Shown here: positions 1 to 9,914 of the stretch, piece by piece
Position numbering within the stretch: position 1 is the first letter of the stretch
Layout of the letters: each line of letters starts with the position of its first letter
Source of the DNA: Pigoraptor vietnamica
Lineage: Eukaryota; Opisthokonta; Filasterea
Direction of reading: 5' to 3'
DNA length: 11,911 nt
NCBI GenBank assembly: GCA_943704525.1
Contig: CALSCQ010002895.1
Coordinates: forward strand, 1-11,911
The notes under the pieces: generated by a model
Told to the model about the DNA's origin: nothing
The model's input: only the letters and a program-made list of their open reading frames with translations
Databases searched by the model: none
Program-made: the position numbers and the translations under genes

Positions 1-99
1 CCCCCACACACACACACACACGCACACAGAGTCGCACACGCAGTCCAATAGTCATTAGGCTTTGTATTGGACAATTGCTCACTCTAATCAATGTTACAG
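1..99 (+). other. 3' part of an intron of the P4-ATPase gene, with a CA tract
   Basis: Positions 5-30 are an almost pure CA repeat. The segment ends in TTACAG at 94-99, a good 3' splice acceptor, with a branch-point-like CTAAT at 84-88. The next base starts an exon whose translation is clearly a P4-ATPase C-terminus, so this is read as the end of its last intron. The 5' end of the intron lies outside the window. Confidence 0.7.
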
Positions 100-233
100 A
101 CTTTGCCTTTATCACGTCGTGGGCCTTTGTGTGGAAGGTCTTCGTCATCACGCTCGTCAGCTGCGTTCCCCTCTACGTCCTCAAGTACCTCCGGCGCAAG
201 TTCTCGCCGCCCAGTTACTCCAAGCTCATATGA
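100..233 (+). CDS. P4-type phospholipid-transporting ATPase, C-terminal exon (ATP9/Neo1-like, partial)
   Basis: This is the last coding exon of a P4-ATPase, a membrane flippase that moves aminophospholipids to the cytosolic leaflet of Golgi and endosomal membranes. The exon starts after the CAG at 97-99 with two bases of a split codon and reads 43 codons to TGA at 231-233. It encodes the last transmembrane helix ([17 protein letters not shown]) followed by the basic tail [15 protein letters not shown]. From family knowledge, the run of [16 protein letters not shown] and PPSYSKL type at the very C-terminus is characteristic of the class 2 flippases ATP9A/ATP9B and yeast Neo1, which unlike most P4-ATPases need no CDC50 subunit. 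All catalytic parts (DKTG motif, actuator and nucleotide domains) lie upstream of the window. The gene converges on the minus-strand orphan gene that ends at 674. The family call is strong; the ATP9/Neo1 subclass is likely but rests on 44 residues. Confidence 0.85.
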
Positions 234-413
234 CTAGCCGTAGAGCCCCAGTCGCCCGTCGCGGGAGGCGCTTTCTTCCCTCCGTCCCTCTCGTGCGTTT
301 CAAAATTCGTCTCGCGCGCCCATCGCCGGTATCTCTTGGCTGCGGGCGGCGTGCTGCTGCTGTTGCTGTCGCTCGTGCTGTGGTTGCGCGCAATTGCTCC
401 CGCGGCGCCGTGA
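231..413 (+). promoter_or_regulatory. possible leaky stop (TGA CTAG) with 59-codon in-frame extension
   Basis: The flippase stop at 231-233 is followed immediately by CTAG, which matches the UGA-CUAG context known to favour translational readthrough in animal genes. The same frame then stays open from 234 to 410 and closes at a second TGA at 411-413. The 59 codons end mostly in G or C, like real exons here. The extension contains a Pro/Ser-rich start, a basic patch (RAHRRY) and a strongly hydrophobic stretch (GGVLLLLLSLVLWL), which could be an extra membrane segment. There is no in-frame ATG, so it is not a separate gene by itself. It may equally be an ordinary 3' UTR that happens to stay open. 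Confidence 0.35.
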
Positions 414-673
414 GTGTCCCCCCTTGGCAGGCCCAAGGGTACGCACGCTCCGTCGCCTATGTGCTGCTTCCTCGCTCATAAATGCAGACCCCTCTAAAGC
501 GAATTATGCTCGTTAATTAATTGATAATCTCAACTCGACGGGCCAGCAGTGCGAATGACTCGCATGAATCAAACAGTACTCGTGGTGCATGTTCCAACTG
601 AACGCATACACTCTGACGGACGCCACTAAAACAGGCCTAACACCGGCTTGGGTACTTCATTCGATCCAGTCGC
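414..673. other. convergent intergenic region, no gene seen
   Basis: This stretch lies between the 3' ends of the flippase gene (plus) and the orphan gene (minus). It should hold parts of both 3' UTRs. No canonical AATAAA is visible on either strand. An AT-rich patch at about 513-528 contains the palindrome TTAATTAA. I see no coding frame that fits the exon style of the neighbours. Confidence 0.5.
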
Positions 674-3328
<2,655 letters not shown>

Positions 3329-3543
3329 CCTGGGTTGTCAGTGTAACGAAGCAGACAAACGCCTGCGTGGGTTGAGGTGCCATCCCCGTTCGTGTGGTCC
3401 AAAGACCGGCGTCGTTGAGTAAGGTGTGCCATTTGCTAATGCAACATGGAAAACTTTGCCCTCTCAACCTTTTGCCCTCTCAACACATAATTGAAACATC
3501 CGCCCTTCGCCGCATGTCCGTGCAGAACAGCGGGGCCACCAAT
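3329..3543 (-). promoter_or_regulatory. short gap between two minus-strand genes; likely 3' UTR plus promoter
   Basis: The 215 bases separate the stop of the STAND/TPR gene (3544) from the proposed start of the orphan gene (3328). They must hold the 3' UTR of the first and the promoter and 5' UTR of the second. A 14-base word, TTTGCCCTCTCAAC on the plus strand, occurs twice at 3455-3468 and 3471-3484. No TATA box or AATAAA is evident. Confidence 0.4.
3455..3484. repeat. tandem 14-base direct repeat, period 16
   Basis: Two exact copies of TTTGCCCTCTCAAC at 3455-3468 and 3471-3484. In the sense direction of the downstream gene the word reads GTTGAGAGGGCAAA. The core GGGCAAA also appears at 9235-9241 in the divergent promoter region. 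Confidence 0.75.
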
Positions 3544-6289
3544 TCATTCCAAGTGAGACGCAGTCGCGGCATCCACTGCCGCAATGTCCCTCTCACACTC
3601 GGCCGCCAGAGCACTCGATGCCCCATAGAGCGCGCTCGCAGATGCAGCCGCTGCACGCACGAGCACACGTGACGCAGACGCGCACGGACACGCGCCGTCC
3701 GTTGCACCAAAGGCAGATCCAATGAGCGGACACGACGACAAATCGCGAGCGCCCTCCTTCGATGCACCGTATGCCTCGATCACGGCAGCGCAAAACGATC
3801 GCCCGCTGCGAGCGCACAGTCGCGACAGGGCGAGGGCGCACGCGCGCGTGACGACAAGAACATCGTGCGGCGCCATCGACCCGTCGTCACGCAGACGGTC
3901 CGTCTCACATACGCACTTCACTGCACGCTTGAACGCCGCCACACCGTTCTTGAGACCAGAGTCGGCGCTGTCGGGAGCCTCCTCGCGCTCGGCGTAACTC
4001 AGCGCTGCGTATGCCAGCGCGAGGTGCGCGCGACCGAGCTGCTTCTGCGATTGTAACGGCACGCCCCGCACCACTGTTCGGAAGTGGCGTGTCGACAGGA
4101 ATGCCAGATTTCCCGCCGACTGTCGCGCGAGCGCAAGCTCGGCGGTCGGCTTTGCCTCCGCGAACGTGCGAGTGCATTTCCACCGGAGCGGTTGCTCCGT
4201 GGACGTCCCGTAGTCGATCGCCATACGCACGAGTGACAGTCCCATTGCCATATCAGCGGACCATCGCGCATGCAGCGCAAGCGACTCGGCCTGCGCCACG
4301 GCGTAAGCGCCCGCATTCGTGGCGGCCTCGTGGAACCGCAGCTTTGAGAGCGCCCACGCCGCCACAACAGCGAGCGATGCCGCGTAGTCCTCATTGTCAC
4401 TCTTATACCCATCTGGCATCTCGCACGCATCGCACGCGTCAAGGGCGTCCTCATAGCGCCCCAACTCCACGAGCGCAGTCGCACGCAAAAGGGAGACTGT
4501 GGCTGCAGGCTGTCCGAGCGACGCGGGGTCCTGAATGCCGGACATGCTGCGCGCGGCAACAGCCTCGACGTCGGCAGGACGGCGGCACAACATGAGCGCG
4601 GCGCACATGAGGCTCGCGACCTGCATGGGCGTCCACACGGGGGTGGCAAACGCCGCCTGCAGGGTCTCGAGCCGCTCCACGGCAGCAACCGCAGCTACAC
4701 CGTCGCCGTTTGCGACGCACACAAAGCCAATGCGGCCGAGCATCCACGCCGTCTCCGTCGACCCGTGCAACTTCTCGCACGTCGCGAGCGCCTCTCTTAG
4801 CAGTTCCAATCCGCGCCCATTTTCTCCGCTCCGGATGTGCGCCTCGGCGAGCGCCACGAGCCCCACAAGCGCCTCCTTGCTTGTAGGCCCCATCGTCTGC
4901 GCCGCCGACTCGTACGATGCGCGCGCGTCTTCGACAAGCCCCTTTCCCGTCGTCTTGGCCGCCGCCACACGCGCCATGGCCGCTTGTGAGAGGATGCCGG
5001 CGGCAAACGGGTGGTTGGGCCCGTACGCTGCCTTCACCCTCTCCCCCACTTCGGTGAACACAGTCTCCGCCTCCTTCAGCCGCTGCGACCGGAGTAACCA
5101 TTCGCCCAAGCTGCGCCGCGTGATGGCGTACTTGATGTGGTCGGCGCCGAAGATGCGCTCCGCGACCTCCACAGCCCGTCGCACGTGCGGCTCGGCGTCG
5201 CCCAGTCGGCCCGCGTTCATGAGGCAATTCGCAATCTCCAGAGTGCACGCAATGACATCCGCGTGATCGTCGCCGTACACGTTTCGCAGAATTTCGAGCG
5301 CGATCGTGTAGTTCTCCACCGCCAAATCGAAGTTGCGCTGGCAGTTGTGAACGAACGCGAGAAGTCGGCGCCCGTGCGCGATGGTCGGATGGCCCGGCAC
5401 ACGCGAGGCCACCGCAAGCAAGCGCTCCGCCACCAACAGCGCGCCCTCATGGTCGTTCGCGGCCGCGAGCAGAGTCCCGATGGCGTGAAGCGGATGGATC
5501 AGGTGGAGTGAGTCGAACCCAAACACTCGCTCGATCGTCGCGAGGAGGCTCTCGGCGAGGGCCTTTGCCTCGGCCACGCGGCACTGGGCGCCGAGCACGA
5601 ACATGAGGGCTCGCGCCACTTCCATCCCCGCGGGGTGCAGCACTAGGTCCGACCGCGACAGTCCATACGCGCCGCCCTCCAGCGACTTTATGCACGACTC
5701 GAGGAGTGCCTCCGCCTCCTTCAGCTCGCCGAGATCTCGCTTCAGGTGCGCGAGGAAGCACCGGAAAGTGACGACCTCGGCGTTGTCGGCGCCAAAGTAC
5801 GCCTCCGCGATGCCGAGGGCGCGGGAAGCGACGGCCGTCGCGCGCTGCGTGGCCTGCGGGTGGGACACCATCGAGATGCAGCCGGCGAGGCACTTGAGGG
5901 CATTCGCGAGGTACGGAGAGGAGGGTCCAAGGTACTTTTCGCGCAGAGCAACCGAGTGTTCGTAGAAGGCCACCGCGCGCTCGGGCGACCCTGCCGCCGT
6001 AAGGGCCTCTCCGACGAGAATGTACAGAGCGGAGCACGCGAAGACGTTGCACAGGTGCGGGTCTGTGCGCCACGACTGGTCCGAGGCGAGAAAGAAGCCC
6101 TGTGGCGCGACGAAGGAGGCGCTGAGTCATACAGCGTGCCGCATGCGCCCAGACAAAAGTATATCGTGCGGTGCGTAGAAAGAAATGGGAAGAAGACGCC
6201 CGTGCTAGCAGGCGATTGGTTGGTTCACTGGCGACCTTTCGGCGCATGGAGGGACCTAGAAATCAAAACGACACACACACACACACACA

Positions 6290-6326
<37 letters not shown>

Positions 6327-9016
6327 TCACACACACACACACAAACAAACAAACAAAAAAATAATAAATTAAAATAAAATAAAGGGGGAGGACACCCGGC
6401 TCACCTGCGCAAGCATCTCCTTGAGGTATATCTCGGCCGCTTGCGGGCCCGTTTCCTCGAGCGCCTTGGCATACGCCGCGGCCATCTCTTCGCTCCCGAC
6501 GCCCGCCCACGCCTGCACAACGACACTCCGGTCGTCAAACCTCAGAAGCGAGAACACTCGGAGGTCCAGCAGCGTCTCGCGCAGCTGGGCCTTCCGCTCT
6601 TCGCCCAGAGAAACGAGACCAGCGACGAGCTCGTCCGCAGCGCGCTTCACGCTGGTGTTGCCGGCCTGCAGTGCCTTTGAAAAGTGCGCCACGACCCCCT
6701 CTGCGACCATCCTAGCCGCTGGAGAGAGGGTGGGAGTGGCAGCAAAGCCGCCCTTCATGACGGCAGTGTCTGCAGCGATGAGCCGCGCGTAGTGGTCGGG
6801 AAGATACCGGCGGACGACGGCACGGCGAATTTGCTTGTGCGCAAACTGGAGAAGGCCGCCGCTGAGCATGAGGTGCGACTGCATCGCATAAAGTACGGGC
6901 GCAAGCCAACCCCGGCCGAAATCAAACATCTCCGCAAGCTCCGCCTCCGACAGCCCCATGCGAGCGAGCGCAAGTGCAATCAAAACGACGGCCACAGGGT
7001 TGCGTTCATCGGCTGCTGCGCAGTGGTGGCTTGCCGGCACGCCGTGTCCACCGTGAGCACCGTGCGCGTGCGGGTTGAATGCGACGGCGGCCGTTTCGTT
7101 CGCGTTCGCGCCCTTCGCCGTTGCCTGTTCCGCAGGGGCAAAGTCGGCCTCCAGTCGCGCGATGATGGAGACGAAAAGCTCTTCCGGGTCGGCGCACGAG
7201 AGCAGGGACTCCATGTGCGCGTCCAGCGTGTCGAATGTGCCGCTCGAGACGAGCTCATCGATGAAGAGGGAGAGGAAAAGGGGCACGCGGCACTGGCGCG
7301 CTGCGAGGATGCGCGCGCGCTGGCCTGTCGTGAGCTGCTTTCCCGTCGGTTTGAGCGCCGTGTCTATGTACCGCTCGACCTGTTTCGCATCCCATCTGAA
7401 GGGGGAGGGGGGGGAACCATAAGATCGTCGTGGGACGTAAGTATTGTTGTGTGTGTCCGCGCGGGTGTGCGTTCGTGCGCAGCGTGTGTGTGTGTGTGGG
7501 AGATCTTCTGTGCCGTGCCTGCGAGCGTGTGGGTTATTCGCACCCACAAGCCAACGTACCGCCTCAAGTTGATCGTCTCGTAACCGCGCAACTCCAACGC
7601 GGCGTCCGCAGCCGTCCCCGCGGCAACCGTCAACACGACGCGCACAGACTGCCACCGGAAGGGTAGCCACGACACCATCCCCTCCATCCCGCTCGCGTTC
7701 TCCACCTGATCGATCCCGTCGATCACAACGTAAATCTTGCCGGCGCGCTCGCACGCGCGGGTCAACATCGTACCCACGAGCGTCGCAAACCGGTCTTCTC
7801 GAAAGGACGCGCGGTCCTGCGCCCCCTCCATGTCGCAGTCGACGCCCGCAACGCCCGCCAGAAAGCGCGCGAGGCGGCGGAGGATGTGTTGCGGCCGCGT
7901 GCTTGGCCCTGCGCTGCTCACAAAGTGGTAAAAGACACGCCCTTCGTTCTCCGCCTCGAGTCTGGACACCCAGTTGGCCATCAGCGACGACTTGCCCATT
8001 CCGCTCTCCGCGCGAACGACGAGTGGCGCGATGGGCTTTGCGTCGGGTCTCTCTTCACTCCCCTCAGCATTCTCTTCACGACCGATTCCAAAGTGGTTGT
8101 CGAGCAACGCGAGCGAGAGCTCGTTCTCGGTCGCAAGCCGCTGCCGGGAGAGCACAAACGCGCGGTGCGCCGCGTCTTCGTCGTCCAGTTTCACGCCCTC
8201 CATTTCGCGCAGGCATGCAATCGTCTGCGTGAGCAAGTCGCGAACAGCCACGAACATGCGGGAAGCGCCGTCCGCAGGGTCACCGTACTTATCACACGTG
8301 TAGCACGAGCCGTGCGACACGGTGAGCTTCTTCAGTTGCTCGAGGTTGGCGCGCGCGTGTTCGCTCTCGGCGACGTACTTGAAACGGTCGCCCGCGGCGC
8401 ACGCGCCCGCCATTCGCTCGTCCCACGCGGTGTCCCGGAAGAAGAAAAGCACGGGGATCTTCCTCTCGGCGTCCGAAGCCATTCGCATCGCCGCGTGGAA
8501 CTCGAGCGCCGTCGCACTCGCCGTCTCGCGCTGCTCTTCGGCCCACGCAAACTCGTCCTTGATGAGGTCAAAGTTTCTGTCGAGCAGACTGTCGCGGCTA
8601 TCGGCACCCGACTTTTGGTGCCATCCGTAACGCTGACCGTAAAATCCAACGAACACATCGCAGCGCTCAACCTCGCGTAGGCAAATCCGCAGCGTCTGTG
8701 CCTCGATGGACGACGTTTCCGTGATGCCCCATCGCAAATCAAGCACTGTGAAGTGAAGGCCGGCGCTTGCGCACAGGTGTCGCAGCTGCGGCAAGAAGCG
8801 TCGCGTGAAGAGTTCGCGCTCGCCCTCCATTCCGGAGAACGGCGACGATAGGAACACGCGGACGTTTCCCTGGTGCTGCGCGGCGATTCGCGTTGCGAGG
8901 GAAGATGCCGACGCTTTCAGCCACGCGTCCCACCCACGGCCCATGAGAGGGTCCAGGCGCACGCCGGCGCTGCTCGGGCGCGAGGTGGGGCGCGAGGTGG
9001 GGCGAGAGTCCCCCAT
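3544..9016 (-). CDS. nephrocystin-3-like STAND protein: DUF4062, P-loop NTPase and TPRs (complete, 3 exons, 1667 aa)
   Basis: Exons on the minus strand are 9016-7560, 7395-6405 and 6099-3544 (TGA at 3546-3544). Intron 1 (7396-7559) has donor GTACGT and a C-rich tract before CAG; phase 2 restores a clean frame (INLRR-WDAKQ). Intron 2 (6100-6404) has donor GTGAGC and acceptor CCACAG, phase 0, with a branch-like TATGACT about 26 bases upstream. The ATG at 9016 follows an in-frame TGA and has AAG before and G after. Domains: Ser/Arg/Pro-rich start 1-20; DUF4062 about 52-165, shown by RVFLSSPFSGMEGEREL, DLRWGITE and GFYGQRYGW; P-loop NTPase about 325-480 with Walker A AESGMGKS (336-343) and Walker B IYVVIDGIDQV (428-438); His-rich insert about 594-609; winged-helix-like segment about 628-686; TPRs about 833-1290 of the 42-residue kinesin-light-chain type (YGDDHADV, FGADHIKY, YGPNHPFA); an Ala-rich helical C-terminal part about 1290-1667 that I cannot assign. 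This order matches animal nephrocystin-3 and many protist DUF4062-NTPase-TPR proteins, thought to be signalling scaffolds or NTP-driven switches. Orthology to NPHP3 is not proven. Confidence 0.93.
6100..6404 (-). other. intron 2 of the STAND/TPR gene with a compound microsatellite
   Basis: On the plus strand 6270-6290 is (AC)n, 6290-6316 is (TC)n, 6316-6342 is (AC)n with one break, followed by an A-rich stretch (AAAC units, then AAAATAAAAT type) to 6383. In the sense direction the intron therefore begins T-rich, then has GT and GA runs. An in-frame TGA at 6129-6127 supports placing the acceptor downstream, at 6100. Confidence 0.8.
7396..7559 (-). other. intron 1 of the STAND/TPR gene
   Basis: It is 164 bases long with sense donor GTACGT and acceptor CTTCAG preceded by a C-run polypyrimidine tract (about 7399-7416). 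GT-rich segments at 7443-7472 and 7484-7500 on the plus strand are CA-rich in the sense direction. Without removal of this intron the frame runs into His-Thr repeats and a stop. Confidence 0.85.
8976..8999 (-). repeat. coding 12-bp tandem repeat (Thr-Ser-Arg-Pro units)
   Basis: Two exact copies of GGGCGCGAGGTG lie at 8976-8987 and 8988-8999, with a third partial copy to 9008. They encode SRPTSRPTSRP near the N-terminus of the STAND/TPR protein. The unit length is a multiple of three, so copy changes would keep the frame. Confidence 0.85.
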
Positions 9017-9617
9017 CTTCGCGGGGGCACAAACGCGGTATCACTCGGATGGGAGAGCTACGTCGCTTACAGCGTTGCGTTTGCCCGTGCGTTGCTACCC
9101 CAGGCACGTGATGAGCACTTTTCCACCCCTGTTACCTTCCCTTTCCTAATCGGCACCGAATTTTGTCGTTTGGGTCAACGGTTACCATTACCTTTACCAA
9201 AAAGGCAACCGTTTCCCATGTGTTTCCCATAATAGGGCAAAGCGCTCCACCGCGTGCGGGTGATCGCGTCGATTAAATTGAAAGAGTGCGAATCGGTGGC
9301 AATAAATTCGCCATTTTCAAATGATTTCCGATCGGACATCGATGGATCACTGGCCCATTCACTGCGATAGCCGCTCACACGCACGGGCACACCTCGCCAA
9401 TCCTCGCGATTCAACAATTCGCTCTGCGTGCTCCCTGTGGGCGTACTCTGAAGTCTCTCTCTCTCTCCCGCTTTTTCCTCGTTGACTTCTTGCAGACAAA
9501 AGTAAGCGAAGCGATCGTACTCTTGTTGTACCTCGCAAAGCTTGGCCGTACGGGGACGACGTGAGTGAGTGCGCGAGGCGTGAAGTGCCCTGCAGGCGCA
9601 CTCGCGTGCGTGAGACC
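9017..9617. promoter_or_regulatory. divergent intergenic region, shared promoter area
   Basis: This region separates the starts of the minus-strand STAND/TPR gene and the plus-strand cNMP-binding gene, so it should contain both promoters and 5' UTRs. The cluster at 9131-9241 is AT-richer than the exons and holds GTTACC words, an inverted pair AACGGTT (9177-9183) and AACCGTT (9207-9213), and GTTTCCCAT twice (9211-9219, 9222-9230). AACGG resembles a MYB recognition core. No clear TATA box is seen. AT-rich patches lie at 9272-9282 and 9299-9310. Confidence 0.5.
9450..9495 (+). other. possible 3' splice acceptor of a 5' UTR or upstream coding intron
   Basis: A CT-rich run at about 9453-9479 is followed by TTGAC (branch-like) and TTCTTGCAG ending at 9495, a textbook acceptor. 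The frame of the downstream exon is open from 9486 through the ATG at 9618, so the exon could be 5' UTR or could carry coding sequence from an unseen upstream exon. No upstream donor was pinned down. Confidence 0.4.
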
Positions 9618-9870
9618 ATGGCGGCCCCCGGGAGCGACGGCGTGGGTGAGGGGCTCAACTTTGTCGACGATTCGTTCAAGCCGGAGGAGGGCGACGACAC
9701 GAGCCGCAACGCGATCCTCGGCGTGAACGACCGCCGGGGCTCCGTCGTAGGGGACTCTCCGCAGGCGCGCGCGTCGGTGTTCGCCCAGTTTAAGAGGAGT
9801 CTGAACAGAAAGTGGGTCGGCAAACGTGCGCTTGAGTTTCCGTGTGGGCGTGGTGGTGTTGTGTGTGTGT

Positions 9871-9914
<44 letters not shown>

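Noticed and set aside
62-481. A 139-codon plus-strand frame starting before the flippase exon
   Set aside because: It is a different frame from the clear P4-ATPase C-terminus and has Cys/Arg-rich composition typical of a shadow frame.
4011-5266. Long plus-strand frames opposite the TPR exon
   Set aside because: They are antisense shadows in GC-rich coding DNA, with no domain and unusual composition.
5447-6247. A 266-codon minus-strand frame overlapping the STAND/TPR gene
   Set aside because: It is Arg/Pro-rich and out of frame with the TPR-coding exon; it crosses the intron 2 acceptor without any recognisable domain.
6684-7583. A 299-codon plus-strand frame opposite exon 2 and intron 1 of the STAND gene
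   Set aside because: It runs through the intron and the GT repeat and lacks any recognisable motif; the minus strand gives a clear protein.
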